Of a DNA stretch of 64,000 nt, positions 16,271-25,025 are shown in pieces. The notes beneath the pieces were generated by a model. That model did no database searches. It saw only the letters and a program-made list of their open reading frames with translations, and was not told the origin of the DNA. The stretch spans positions 1-64,000 of the forward strand of contig NZ_JAKSYD010000077.1 of the NCBI RefSeq assembly GCF_022829605.1, read 5' to 3'. The translations under genes and the position numbers were made by a program. The stretch is from Methylobacterium sp. E-065. GTDB taxonomy: Bacteria; Pseudomonadota; Alphaproteobacteria; Rhizobiales; Beijerinckiaceae. Within the stretch, counting starts at the first letter, position 1. Every line of letters starts with the position of its first letter.

Positions 16271-19162
16271 TCAGGCCTGCAGGCTGCCGTGGCAGTGCTT
16301 GTACTTCTTGCCCGAGCCGCAGGGGCACGGCTCGTTGCGGCTGACGCGGCCCCAGGTCCCGACATCCTGCGGATCGCGCTCCAGCACCGCACCGTCCGCC
16401 GCCAAGCCCTGGGCGGCGAAGCCGTAGGCGGGGCCGCCGCCGCCATCGCTGCCGGAGCCCTGGCCGGCGTAGTCCATCTCGTTCTCGCCCGTGACCGGGT
16501 CGAGGTGCTGGGCGAACATCGGCGGCAGCGCCGGTCCACCGGCGGGATACTGCTCCTGCTGTTCCTGGAACATGATCTCGACCCGCGACAGCTGCGCGGT
16601 CACCTGCTCGCGCAGGGCCGTGACGAGGCCGTTGAACAGATCGAAGGCCTCAGACTTGTACTCGTTCAGCGGATCGCGCTGGGCGAAGCCGCGCCAGCCG
16701 ATCACCTGCCGCAGGTGGTCCAGCGTCACGAGGTGCTCGCGCCACAGGTGGTCCAGGGTCTGGAGCAGGACCTGCTTCTCGATATAGGCGGTGACCTCGG
16801 CGCCGTTCTTCTCGGTCCGCTCGGCATAGGCCGTCTCGGCCGCCTTGAGCAGGCGCTCGCGCATCTCCTCGTCGGCGATGCCCTCTTCCTTGGCCCAGTC
16901 CTCGACCGGCACGTCGAGGTTGAGCACCTCCCTCACCTGATCGCGCAGACCGACGACGTCCCACTGCTCGGCATAGGCGTTCTCGGGCATGAAGCGCGCG
17001 ACGAGGTCGTCGATCACGCCCTCGCGCATCTCGTCCACGGTCTCGCGCACGCTCTCCTGGGCCATGAAGTCCCGGCGCTGCTCGAACACGACCTTGCGCT
17101 GGTCGTTCATGACGTTGTCGTACTTCAGCACGTTCTTGCGCATGTCGAAGTTGCGCGCTTCGACCTTCTGCTGCGCCTTCTCGATCGCCTTGTTGATCCA
17201 GGGGTGGATGATCGCCTCGCCCTGCTCCAGGCCGAGCTTCTGCAGCATCCCGTCCATGCGGTCGGAGCCGAAGATCCGCATCAGGTCGTCCTGAAGCGAC
17301 AGGTAGAACTTCGAGCGGCCGGGATCGCCCTGGCGGCCGGAGCGGCCGCGGAGCTGGTTGTCGATGCGCCGGCTCTCGTGCCGCTCGGTGCCGATGATGT
17401 AGAGGCCGCCCGGCAGATCCTTCTTGCGGCCCGCCTCCGGATCCGCCTTCTCGCCCGCGGCCAGCACCTTGGCGCGGTTCTCGGCGATCTCGGCCTTGAT
17501 CGCCTCGATCCGGGCGTCGCGCTCCGGCCCCTCAGGCACGCCGGCGAGTTCCTTCTCGACCCGCATCTCGATGTTGCCGCCGAGTTTGATGTCGGTGCCG
17601 CGGCCGGCCATGTTGGTGGCGATGGTGATCGCGCCGGGCACACCGGCCTCGGCCACGATGTAGGCCTCCTGCTCGTGGAAGCGGGCGTTCAGCACGGCGA
17701 AGCGCTTGGTCACCCGGCCCTCGCGGGCGGCGGCGTAGACGTCGGTCAGCGCATTCGGGTCGGAATAGTCGAGCAGGGTGTAGCCCGCCTTCTTGAGCAT
17801 CTCGGCGAGGTGCTCCGACTTCTCGATCGAGCCGGTGCCGACCAGGATCGGCTGATGGCGGCTATGCGCCTTGTCGATCTCCGCGATGATGCCGTCGTAC
17901 TTCTCGGCCACCGTGCGGTAGACCTCGTCGTCCTCGTCGACGCGCTCGACCTCCTTGTTGGTCGGGATATCGACCACGTCGAGCTTGTAGATCTCGGCGA
18001 ACTCGTCGGCCTCGGTCGAGGCCGTGCCGGTCATGCCGGCCAGCTTCTTGTAGAGGCGGAAGTAATTCTGGAAGGTGATCGAGGCGAGCGTCTGGTTCTC
18101 GGGCTGGATCGTGACCCGTTCCTTGGCCTCCAGCGCCTGATGGAGCCCTTCCGAGTAGCGCCGACCCTGCATCATGCGGCCGGTGAACTCGTCGATGATC
18201 ACGACCTCGTCGTTCTTGACGATGTAGTCCTTGTCGCGGGTGAACAGCGTGTTGGCGCGCAAAGCCTGGTTCACATGGTGGACGAGGCTGACGTTGTGCG
18301 CGTCGTACAGGTCGCCGTCCTTGAGCAGGCCGACTTCGCGCAGGGTCTCCTCCACGAACTCGTTGCCGATCTCGGTGAGCGAGACCGTGCGCTGCTTCTC
18401 GTCGAGGTCGTAATGCTCGCGTACCAGCCGGGGCATGATCGCGTCGACCGACACGTAGAGCTCCGAGCGGTCGTCCACCGGGCCCGAGATGATCAGCGGC
18501 GTGCGCGCCTCGTCGATTAGGATCGAATCGACCTCGTCGACGATCGCGAAATTGTGCCCCCGCTGCGCCAGCTGGGACATCTCGTACTTCATGTTGTCGC
18601 GCAGGTAGTCGAACCCGTACTCGTTGTTGGTGCCGTAGGTGATGTCGCAGGCGTAGGCGTCCTTGCGCTGCGCGTCGTCGAGCCCGTGCACGATGGTGCC
18701 GACCGAGAGCCCCAGGAAGCGGTAGAGCTGACCCATCCACTCGGCGTCGCGGGCCGCGAGGTAGTCGTTCACGGTGACGACGTGGACACCCTTGCCCTCC
18801 AGGGCGTTGAGGTAGACCGGCAGCGTCGCCACCAGGGTCTTGCCCTCGCCGGTCTTCATCTCCGCGATGCCGCCCTCGTGCAGCACCATGCCGCCGATCA
18901 TCTGCACGTCGAAGTGCCGCTGGCCGAAGACCCGCTTGGCCGCCTCACGCACGGTGGCGAAGGCCGGCACGAGGATGTCGTCGAGGCTCTTGCCGGCGGC
19001 GAGTTCCGCCTTCAGCATATCGGTGCGGGCGCGCAGGGCGTCGTCCGACAGGACCTGGATCTCCGGTTCCAGTGCGTTGATCAACGCCACGCGGGGGCGA
19101 TAGCCCTTGACGCGCCGGTCGTTGGAGGAGCCGAAAATCTTCTTGGCGATCGAGCCGAGCAT
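16271..19162 (-). CDS. secA: Preprotein translocase ATPase SecA
   Basis: Complete SecA, 963 residues. It is the DEAD-motor ATPase that pushes preproteins through SecYEG. Visible parts: the N-terminal nucleotide-binding fold with Walker [20 protein letters not shown] near residue 105, [12 protein letters not shown], the [20 protein letters not shown] box near residue 210, the second motor domain with [19 protein letters not shown] and [26 protein letters not shown], and the C-terminal zinc-binding SEC-C tail [18 protein letters not shown], used for SecB binding. bioD follows 7 nt downstream. A strong hairpin lies just upstream of the start codon. Confidence 0.98.
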   Translation of the reverse strand: MLGSIAKKIFGSSNDRRVKGYRPRVALINALEPEIQVLSDDALRARTDMLKAELAAGKSLDDILVPAFATVREAAKRVFGQRHFDVQMIGGMVLHEGGIAEMKTGEGKTLVATLPVYLNALEGKGVHVVTVNDYLAARDAEWMGQLYRFLGLSVGTIVHGLDDAQRKDAYACDITYGTNNEYGFDYLRDNMKYEMSQLAQRGHNFAIVDEVDSILIDEARTPLIISGPVDDRSELYVSVDAIMPRLVREHYDLDEKQRTVSLTEIGNEFVEETLREVGLLKDGDLYDAHNVSLVHHVNQALRANTLFTRDKDYIVKNDEVVIIDEFTGRMMQGRRYSEGLHQALEAKERVTIQPENQTLASITFQNYFRLYKKLAGMTGTASTEADEFAEIYKLDVVDIPTNKEVERVDEDDEVYRTVAEKYDGIIAEIDKAHSRHQPILVGTGSIEKSEHLAEMLKKAGYTLLDYSDPNALTDVYAAAREGRVTKRFAVLNARFHEQEAYIVAEAGVPGAITIATNMAGRGTDIKLGGNIEMRVEKELAGVPEGPERDARIEAIKAEIAENRAKVLAAGEKADPEAGRKKDLPGGLYIIGTERHESRRIDNQLRGRSGRQGDPGRSKFYLSLQDDLMRIFGSDRMDGMLQKLGLEQGEAIIHPWINKAIEKAQQKVEARNFDMRKNVLKYDNVMNDQRKVVFEQRRDFMAQESVRETVDEMREGVIDDLVARFMPENAYAEQWDVVGLRDQVREVLNLDVPVEDWAKEEGIADEEMRERLLKAAETAYAERTEKNGAEVTAYIEKQVLLQTLDHLWREHLVTLDHLRQVIGWRGFAQRDPLNEYKSEAFDLFNGLVTALREQVTAQLSRVEIMFQEQQEQYPAGGPALPPMFAQHLDPVTGENEMDYAGQGSGSDGGGGPAYGFAAQGLAADGAVLERDPQDVGTWGRVSRNEPCPCGSGKKYKHCHGSLQA

Positions 19163-19183
19163 CGTGGACCTGCGGACGCGCGA

Positions 19184-19210
19184 GCCCGCCCACGCAGCAG
19201 CGTGGCGGGC
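19184..19210 (-). promoter_or_regulatory. Hairpin in the secA leader
   Basis: GCCCGCC, one bulged C, then ACGC pairs with GCGT and GGCGGGC around a four-base AGCA loop. Its near edge is 22 nt upstream of the secA ATG. It could affect translation or be an attenuator; there is no direct evidence of function. Confidence 0.35.
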
Positions 19211-19424
19211 CGGCCTGGGCGGAGTTGGCCGGGCTTATAGAGGTAAACATCGCCCGGTGCACCTGAAAGGGGCAGGCCTCAACGCCTGTCGATGCGGTCA
19301 CGGTTCCGACAGCGGCGGAACCGCCGCGCTTGCCTTCTCGTGCGACGCGGGCCACCTGTGCCGCGGCCCGCCGCCCGGCCCGGTCCGGAGCGGCCACGAG
19401 ACGTCAGCCGAGGATTTCGCCCGC

Positions 19425-20336
19425 ATGCTCCACCCCGCCCTCCTCCGGCGCGTCAGCGCGCTCGCAATCCTGATCGCGATGCCCGGCGTCGCGCTGGCTC
19501 AGGCCCCCCAGAAGGCGCCCGCCGCCACGCCCGCCGCGAACAGTCCGGCTGCCCCGGCGGGGCCGGATTCGGTGGTGGCGAGCGTCAACGGCAAGCCGAT
19601 CACGCAGGGCGACCTCGCCATCGCGTCCGACGATCCGGCTTTGTCGCTGCCCGGCGTCGATGACGCCCAGAAGAAGAACCTGCTGGTCGACTACATGGTC
19701 GACCTTCGGGTCGGCGCGCAGGCAGCCGAGGCCGCCAAGATCGGCGATACGCCGGAGTTCAAGCGCAAGCTCGCCTACTTCCGCGACAAGCTCCTGCTCG
19801 ATGACTATCTGGAGCAGGAGGCCAAACGCGCGGTGACCCCCGAGGCCGAGCACGCGATCTACGATCAGACCGTCAAGCTGATGAAGCCCGAGGAGGAGGT
19901 GCATGCCCGGCACATCCTCGTTGATAACGAGGGCGACGCGAAGAAGATCGCGGCGCGGATCAAGGGCGGCGAGGACTTCGCCAAGGTCGCAGCCGAGACC
20001 TCGAAGGACCCGGGCTCGAAGGCCGAGGGCGGCGATCTCGGCTGGTTCACCAAGGAACGGATGGTGCCGGATTTCGCGAACGCCGCCTTCGCGATGAAGC
20101 CCGGCCAGGTCTCCGACCCGATCAAGACGCAGTTCGGCTGGCATGTGATCAAGGTCGAGGAGATGCGGACCAAGCCGCAGCCGACTTTCGACGAGCTGAA
20201 GGAGCAGATCGACCAGCACCTGATCCGTAAGGCGCAGCAGGACCTGATCCTGAAGCTGCGCGCGGATGCGAAGATCGTGCGCCCGGACGCACCCGCCGAG
20301 GCGGCTCAGCCGGCGCCGGAGACGAAGAAGCCGTGA
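19425..20336 (+). CDS. Periplasmic parvulin-type peptidyl-prolyl isomerase (PpiC family)
   Basis: A 303-residue exported foldase started at the ATG at 19425, which opens a signal peptide (VSALAILIAMPGVALAQAPQ). A Pro/Ala-rich linker follows, then a SurA/PrsA-like N-terminal helical domain (SVVASVNGKPITQGDLAIAS) and one parvulin domain at about residues 160-255: EEEVHARHILVDNE, GGDLGWFTKERMVPDFANAAF and FGWHVIKVEEMR. It catalyses prolyl isomerisation in the periplasm, probably of outer-membrane precursors. The gene is divergent from secA. A dispersed repeat element follows its stop codon. Confidence 0.9.
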   Translation: MLHPALLRRVSALAILIAMPGVALAQAPQKAPAATPAANSPAAPAGPDSVVASVNGKPITQGDLAIASDDPALSLPGVDDAQKKNLLVDYMVDLRVGAQAAEAAKIGDTPEFKRKLAYFRDKLLLDDYLEQEAKRAVTPEAEHAIYDQTVKLMKPEEEVHARHILVDNEGDAKKIAARIKGGEDFAKVAAETSKDPGSKAEGGDLGWFTKERMVPDFANAAFAMKPGQVSDPIKTQFGWHVIKVEEMRTKPQPTFDELKEQIDQHLIRKAQQDLILKLRADAKIVRPDAPAEAAQPAPETKKP

Positions 20337-20424
20337 GTGGTGGGCGGGGCAGCGTCGGACGTACGCTGCCTCTGGCTCGCATGACGCGCACCCTGTCCCA
20401 GACGCCTGGAACGCAGTGGAAGGT

Positions 20425-20550
20425 GATCCGGGACCCAGCACGAAAAGCGCCGCGTCAGCGGCACCGTTTTCTCTAGAAGGACGCTGCGCGTTCTCTTGCG
20501 CTGGATCCCGGATCGCATTCCGCTGACGCTGCTTGCGCCCGGGAAAGGGG
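20425..20550. repeat. Dispersed palindromic element, copy 1
   Basis: GATCCGGGACCCAGCA at 20425-20440 is the imperfect complement of GCTGGATCCCGGATC at 20500-20514; the right part continues into GCATTCCGCTGACGCTGC and CCCGGGAAAGGGG. Both halves have close relatives at 58978-59140. It lies between ppiC and a small gene and can fold into a large hairpin. Confidence 0.75.
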
Positions 20551-20610
20551 CGCGCGACTCACGAGACTGCGTGCTTGGCCCAGCACCTTGAGAAAGCTGA
20601 GTCTCTGCCG

Positions 20611-20769
20611 TCAGTACGGCCGATCCGGCACGAGATAGCTCGACTGCGCCGGCGCGGGCGTCGGCGTGACTCCAAGGGCGGCGAGTTCGCTGGTGCGGCG
20701 GCCTTCGGCGATCCGGTCGAGCACCGCGATCAGCAGCCAGGGGCACGCGATACCGATGAAGAACGCCAT
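20611..20769 (-). CDS. Small membrane-anchored protein, unknown
   Basis: A 52-residue frame with a good GGAGGG ribosome site just upstream of its ATG at 20769. The first 17 residues (MAFFIGIACPWLLIAVL) form a hydrophobic anchor. The rest is short and hydrophilic, ending PTPAPAQSSYLVPDRPY. No family recognised. It lies between the dispersed repeat and hemH, on the same strand as hemH. The codon choice is strongly third-position G/C, which supports it being real. Confidence 0.5.
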   Translation of the reverse strand: MAFFIGIACPWLLIAVLDRIAEGRRTSELAALGVTPTPAPAQSSYLVPDRPY

Positions 20770-20861
20770 GGAACCCTCCCGTGCCGGATCAATCACCCGT
20801 CCGGCTTGAGGGGAGAATAGGCGGCCGGGGCGCGACAGCAAGCGCCCGCTCGGACCAATCC

Positions 20862-21947
20862 TCAGATCCAGCCCTGAAGCTCCCGCCGCACCACGTGCTC
20901 GATCACCTTCATGCCGAGGTCGCTGTCGTTCAGGCACGGGATATAGGCGAAGCGCTCGCCGCCATTGTCCTCGAAATAGTGGCGGTTCTCGCCGTCGAGT
21001 TCCTCCAGCGTCTCCAGGCAGTCAGCCGTGAAGCCCGGCGCCACGATCGCCATGCGCTTCACGCCCGATTTGGCCAGATCCATCACGGTCTCGTCCGTGT
21101 AGGGCTTGAGCCATTCCTCGTTGCCGAAGCGCGACTGGAAGGTGACGCGCATCTTCTCCGGCGACATCCCCAACGCCTCGCGGATCAGCCGGCCGGTCTT
21201 GTGGCACTGGCAATGATAGGGGTCGCCCTTGAGCAGGTAGCTGCGCGGCACTCCGTGGAACGAGGTCAGGATCACCTCCGGCTCGAAATCGAGTTTGGCT
21301 AACCCTTCCCGGATCGAATCCGCCATGGCGGCGATGTAGACCGGGTCGTCGTGATAGGGCGGCGAGACGCGGACCGTCGGCTGCCAGCGCATGTCCATCA
21401 GGGCGCGGAACGCCTGGTCGCAGGCGGTTGCCGAGGTGGCGGCGGCGTATTGCGGATAGAGCGGCACCAGCAGGATGCGATCGCAGCCCTGGTCGAGCAA
21501 TGCCTGGATCCGGCCGGCGACCTCCGGCTTGCCGTAGCGCATCGCCCAGTCGACCACGACCGTGTCGCCCATCGCGGCTTGGAGGCGCTCGCTCTGGCCC
21601 CGGGTGGTGGTCTTGAGCGGGCCCTCGTTGAGCGCGTTGTTCCAGACGCTGGCGTAGTCGCGGCCCTTGGGCCCCGGACGCTTGGTCAGGATGATCAGGT
21701 TGAGCAGCGGCCACCAGATCAGCCGCGACACCTCGATGACCCGGCGGTCCGACAAAAACTCCTTGAGATACCGGCGCATCGGCCAGTAGCTCGTGCCCTC
21801 CGGCGTGCCGAGGTTCATCAGCAGGACGCCGACGCAGCCCCAGGCGACCTTCGGATGGTCGGCCGGCAGGGTGGCGGCCGCGGGTTCGCGCGGGGCGAGG
21901 GGACGGCCATTGGCCAGCGCGGCGGCGGGTTCGACGCGTTCGTTCAT
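20862..21947 (-). CDS. hemH: Ferrochelatase HemH
   Basis: Ferrochelatase of 361 residues when started at the ATG at 21947 (MNERVEPAAALANG); a longer frame runs to 22118 but adds only non-family sequence. It inserts Fe2+ into protoporphyrin IX, the last step of haem synthesis. Motifs: GVLLMNLGTPEGTSYWPMRRYL at the N-terminus, VPLYPQYAAATSAT, the active-site histidine in LTSFHGVPRSYLLKGDPYHC, and the conserved GFTADCLETLEELD with the second catalytic acid. Cysteines in HCQCHKTGR and ADCLETL resemble the pattern of enzymes with an iron-sulfur cluster, but this is not certain. It is transcribed alone. Confidence 0.96.
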   Translation of the reverse strand: MNERVEPAAALANGRPLAPREPAAATLPADHPKVAWGCVGVLLMNLGTPEGTSYWPMRRYLKEFLSDRRVIEVSRLIWWPLLNLIILTKRPGPKGRDYASVWNNALNEGPLKTTTRGQSERLQAAMGDTVVVDWAMRYGKPEVAGRIQALLDQGCDRILLVPLYPQYAAATSATACDQAFRALMDMRWQPTVRVSPPYHDDPVYIAAMADSIREGLAKLDFEPEVILTSFHGVPRSYLLKGDPYHCQCHKTGRLIREALGMSPEKMRVTFQSRFGNEEWLKPYTDETVMDLAKSGVKRMAIVAPGFTADCLETLEELDGENRHYFEDNGGERFAYIPCLNDSDLGMKVIEHVVRRELQGWI

Positions 21948-22192
21948 GGCAGCGTCCCAGCGCCGCGCGCCGGGTCCTTCCTGTGGCATCAGATATCCGG
22001 CGGCCGGCGCGCACGCTGAGGCCTGGACCGGAGGCTTAACCCCGTCGGGTCGGCTTCCATGTAGGGTGCGAAGTCGGCCGGCGAAGACCGGATGCGACAT
22101 GCCGCACCGGATCCTCACGTACGACCCCTGTTCCTAACCACGCGGGGCGGCGCGCCGCAACCGAGGCTGTCGCTGGGCCACATGGAGATTCG

Positions 22193-22882
22193 ATGAGCGA
22201 GACACCCGTGACCGATGCCCTCGCGGCCTTCCGCGCGTCCGGCTCACCCTGGCTGGTGCTACCCTTCTTCACCGATGGCGGGGCCGAAGCCGTGGCGGAC
22301 CGGGTCGATGCGCGGATCGCGGCCGGCGCCCACGTGCTGCCGGCCCCGGCCCAGATCTTCCGCGCCCTGACGGAGACGCCGCTGCCCGCCGTGCGCGCGG
22401 TGATCCTCGGGCAGGACCCCTATCCGACACCGGGCGATGCCAACGGCCTCGCCTTTTCGTTCGTGGGATCGGGCCGCCTGCCAGCCTCGCTTAGAGTGAT
22501 CCTCGCCGAGGCGGGTTCAGACCGGGCCGCGGGCGGCGACCTCACCGCCTGGGCGCGACAGGGTGTCCTCCTGCTCAACAGTGCGCTGACGGTCGAGGCC
22601 GGCAAGGCCGGGGCGCATCTACGATTCGGCTGGGCGCGTCTGACCGATGAGGCGGTGGCGGCGGTCTCGGCGCGGCCGGAGCCGGCGGTCTTCCTGCTCT
22701 GGGGGGCCCAGGCCCGGGCCCGGGCGGCGCTGATCGATCAGAGCCGCCATGGCGTGTTCGAAAGCGGACACCCTTCCCCGCTCAACCGCGCACGGGACTT
22801 TCCCGGCTCGGACCCGTTCGGCCGGGCCAATCGCTGGCTGACCGAGCGCGGTGTTCGGCCGATCGAATGGCCGCTGGGTTAA
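22193..22882 (+). CDS. ung: Uracil-DNA glycosylase, family 1
   Basis: A 229-residue base-excision repair enzyme that removes uracil from DNA. The family 1 motifs are in order: motif A GQDPYPTPGDANGLAFS at residues 75-91 with the water-activating Asp, LLLNSALTVEAGKAG for uracil binding, and motif B SGHPSPLNRARDF with the catalytic His. The fourth residue after GQDPY is Pro where the E. coli enzyme has His, a change common in alphaproteobacteria. It is somewhat divergent at both ends. It stands alone, with a 245-bp region separating it from hemH. Confidence 0.9.
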   Translation: MSETPVTDALAAFRASGSPWLVLPFFTDGGAEAVADRVDARIAAGAHVLPAPAQIFRALTETPLPAVRAVILGQDPYPTPGDANGLAFSFVGSGRLPASLRVILAEAGSDRAAGGDLTAWARQGVLLLNSALTVEAGKAGAHLRFGWARLTDEAVAAVSARPEPAVFLLWGAQARARAALIDQSRHGVFESGHPSPLNRARDFPGSDPFGRANRWLTERGVRPIEWPLG

Positions 22883-22895
22883 GCCGACCGTCCCG

Positions 22896-23336
22896 TCACT
22901 GCGGCTTGGCCGGCTCCGCGGGCTTGGCGGATTCCGCAGGCTTGGCGGGTTCCGCAGGCTTGGCCGGTGCGCCTGCATCCGCGCCAGCCGGCAACAACAC
23001 GTTCTTGGCGACCGTGCCCTCCGGCCCGTACTCGCCCGCCACCGCCAGGCATGCCTGATCGCGGTTCTGCTGCATCTGGTTCGACATCAGCGTGAACATC
23101 GTCTGCACGCGGTTGCCGAACGGCCCCCGGGGCTGGACGTCCTCGATCCGGACGCTCTGCTTCGCCAGCAGCCCCTCGAACTGCTCGCTGCCGATCCGGT
23201 AGCCGCAGACGTTGGAGGCCGCGAAGATGTAGGCGGCGAATTCCAGGGCCCGTGGGGCTGGCGCGTTGCGGATCTGCGCCTGCGCCGGAAGGGCGGCGGC
23301 GATGATCAGGGCGGCGGAAAGAACGATGTGGCGCAT
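22896..23336 (-). CDS. Secreted protein with a Lys-Pro-Ala-Glu repeat tail, unknown
   Basis: A 146-residue protein started at the ATG at 23336, which gives a clean signal peptide (MRHIVLSAALIIAAALPAQA). The mature part (residues 25-118) has two cysteines, likely a disulfide in the periplasm (NVCGYRIG and RDQACLAVAGEYG). I do not recognise the family. The last 28 residues are a degenerate repeat of PAKPAEPAKPAESAKP type, encoded by repeated 15-bp units at about 22905-22975. Such tails can thread through the cell wall or vary in length. It is convergent with ung, 13 bp from its stop. Confidence 0.65.
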   Translation of the reverse strand: MRHIVLSAALIIAAALPAQAQIRNAPAPRALEFAAYIFAASNVCGYRIGSEQFEGLLAKQSVRIEDVQPRGPFGNRVQTMFTLMSNQMQQNRDQACLAVAGEYGPEGTVAKNVLLPAGADAGAPAKPAEPAKPAESAKPAEPAKPQ

Positions 23337-23610
23337 GCGGGGGCTGTCTCCTCGATCATGGCGGCCTCTGTCGGGCCGCCTCGGCGGACAACGACATAGG
23401 CCGGTCCGCAGCCCGCGCCACTGCGACCGAATTTGACGACAAATCGAGGCTCGGCCTTCACGCCTCGTTGGCCATCGTATCAATCGTGAGGGCGCCAACG
23501 CCCGAAAAGCGGCTCTTGTTCCGCTCCCGTCGTGCGGTGAGACAGAGTGTTAACCGGCTCGCGTCACGCCAGAGACCACGGTTTGTCCAGATCCAGGCGG
23601 TCTGCATCGC

Positions 23611-24054
23611 ATGTTCGGTCTCGAATCCACTGTCGTCCCCCCTCTCGCCCCGGCACCGCGTGCCTCCGAGGGGCGCATGCCCGGCGGTGCGCGGCGCACC
23701 GATCCGGCTTTGTCCGCCGTCCCGGTCTGTCCGCACCGCGTGGCCCGCTGGGCCTGGGGCGAAGGCCTCCGGGCGGGCGACGCCGTCGCGCTGCTGGTGC
23801 AGGATTTCGGGCAGGCGGAGGCCATGCGCCTCGGCCTCGGCCGACTCGGCCTGCGCGTGATCGACCTTGCGGGTCGCCGCGGCGACGCGCTGGCGGAGGG
23901 CCTGTCCGGAGCCGTCCTGGTCATCGCCGACACGCATCTGGCGGAGGCCTACGCGGCGGTGATGGGCCGCCTCGCGACCTACCCGGCGCTGTGGTGGAAT
24001 GGCCAGGGTGCCGATTTCGCGAGCCTCGATCTGGCCCTGGCCGAGCTGGCCTGA
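23611..24054 (+). CDS. Stand-alone N-terminal fragment of an AMP-binding acyl-CoA synthetase
   Basis: A 147-residue protein whose middle (RVARWAWGEGLRAGDAVALL, then QDFGQAEAMRLGLGRLGLRV, SGAVLVIADTHLAEAYAA) resembles the first subdomain of long-chain acyl-CoA synthetases, where the sequence usually reads RVARWA...GI.KGD.VALL. The catalytic core is absent: there is no P-loop-like YTSGTTG, no GYGxTE and no hinge. Either it is a degraded remnant or a small protein derived from the family. The end YPALWWNGQGADFASLDLA also matches the parent family. The reading frame is intact and its codon use matches the genome, so it may be expressed. Confidence 0.5.
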   Translation: MFGLESTVVPPLAPAPRASEGRMPGGARRTDPALSAVPVCPHRVARWAWGEGLRAGDAVALLVQDFGQAEAMRLGLGRLGLRVIDLAGRRGDALAEGLSGAVLVIADTHLAEAYAAVMGRLATYPALWWNGQGADFASLDLALAELA

Positions 24055-24114
24055 GGTTCTCATCCGGCCGCAAATTTTTATCGCAAACCCGGCGGCCACT
24101 TTTGCGAAACCTGC

Positions 24115-24675
24115 TTAGCGCGCCAGCCACGCATCGAGTGCTTCGTAGCGCGTCGGGTCGTCCGGGCAGAGGCCAATGCCGCATTCCGCCGCCGTCGAGA
24201 CGGCATTGGCCAGGGTGACGCCGAGGAACAGCAGAAGACAGACCGTCCCGAAGAGCCCGGCACCCTGCCCGGGCGGGGTGGCAGGCTGGTCGGTATCGGC
24301 GATCAGGAGGAGCACGGCCACCGCCCCGATCAGCGCCACGAAAGCGATCAGTGTCAGGGTGTAGAAGTGGAGGCCGAATAGCGTCGCGCCGTAGCCGCCG
24401 GTTCCGGGCACGACGTGCAGGGCGATCTGCCGAGCCGCGATAGCCGCACCCACCAGCGCACCGAGGATCGCGATGCCGTAATGGGACGGCCGTGGGCCGA
24501 ATCGGATTCCGAGCGCGAAGCCGAAGCCCGAGGCCGCGAACCCCGCCCGCTGCAACAGGCAGAGCGGACACGGCAACGCGCCGAGCAGGAGCTGATAGCC
24601 GAAGGCCACGAGCAGGATCGCGCAGCAGCCCAGCAATCCGAGGGCGTTGAGCGTGCGGGCATGGAGCAGCGTCAT
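24115..24675 (-). CDS. dsbB: Disulfide bond formation protein B (DsbB family)
   Basis: A 186-residue inner-membrane quinone reductase partner of DsbA with four membrane helices. The first periplasmic pair is in CPLCLLQRAGF at about residues 36-46. A second cysteine pair (AECGIGLC) lies near the C-terminus, about residues 163-168. The form with a late pair and no E. coli-like long loop is typical of alphaproteobacterial DsbB-like proteins. It oxidises DsbA-type thiol oxidases and passes the electrons to ubiquinone. The small DUF5993 gene lies 14 bp upstream on the same strand, most likely one operon. Confidence 0.88.
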   Translation of the reverse strand: MTLLHARTLNALGLLGCCAILLVAFGYQLLLGALPCPLCLLQRAGFAASGFGFALGIRFGPRPSHYGIAILGALVGAAIAARQIALHVVPGTGGYGATLFGLHFYTLTLIAFVALIGAVAVLLLIADTDQPATPPGQGAGLFGTVCLLLFLGVTLANAVSTAAECGIGLCPDDPTRYEALDAWLAR

Positions 24676-24689
24676 GGCGCGTGATCCGG

Positions 24690-24845
24690 TCAGAAATCAA
24701 GGTTGAGCGTCGACGTGGCGTGGGCCGCGAACAGCGCCAGCGTCCCGAACAGCGCGGCGAGCCACAGCCCGATGGCGATGCCCCGCCGCCCGGCGAGAAT
24801 CGCCGCCGCGCTCGTCGCCAAGCCGATGAGCTGCAACACCATCAT
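24690..24845 (-). CDS. Small membrane protein of the DUF5993 type
   Basis: A 51-residue two-helix membrane protein that starts MMVLQLIGLATSAAAILAGR and ends in AHATSTLNLDF. The HAT-x-x-LNL ending and the tight linkage to dsbB agree with the DUF5993 family, small proteins often encoded in front of dsbB. This is recognition from the motif and context; function is unknown, perhaps a partner of DsbB. Confidence 0.68.
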   Translation of the reverse strand: MMVLQLIGLATSAAAILAGRRGIAIGLWLAALFGTLALFAAHATSTLNLDF

Positions 24846-25025
24846 GATCCGCGTCCCTCGATCTGCCGGTCGGGGGAGCCCGGTCCGCTGCGCGAACGGG
24901 GACGCATGAGGGGTGAAGCTTTCGCGGACCTGTCGCGGCCGGCGTCGCGGCCCATCGGCCCGCATGCTACCCCTGGTTCGATAAGCCGGCCCCCACAAGG
25001 TCGAGCCGGCATCGGGAGACGCCCC

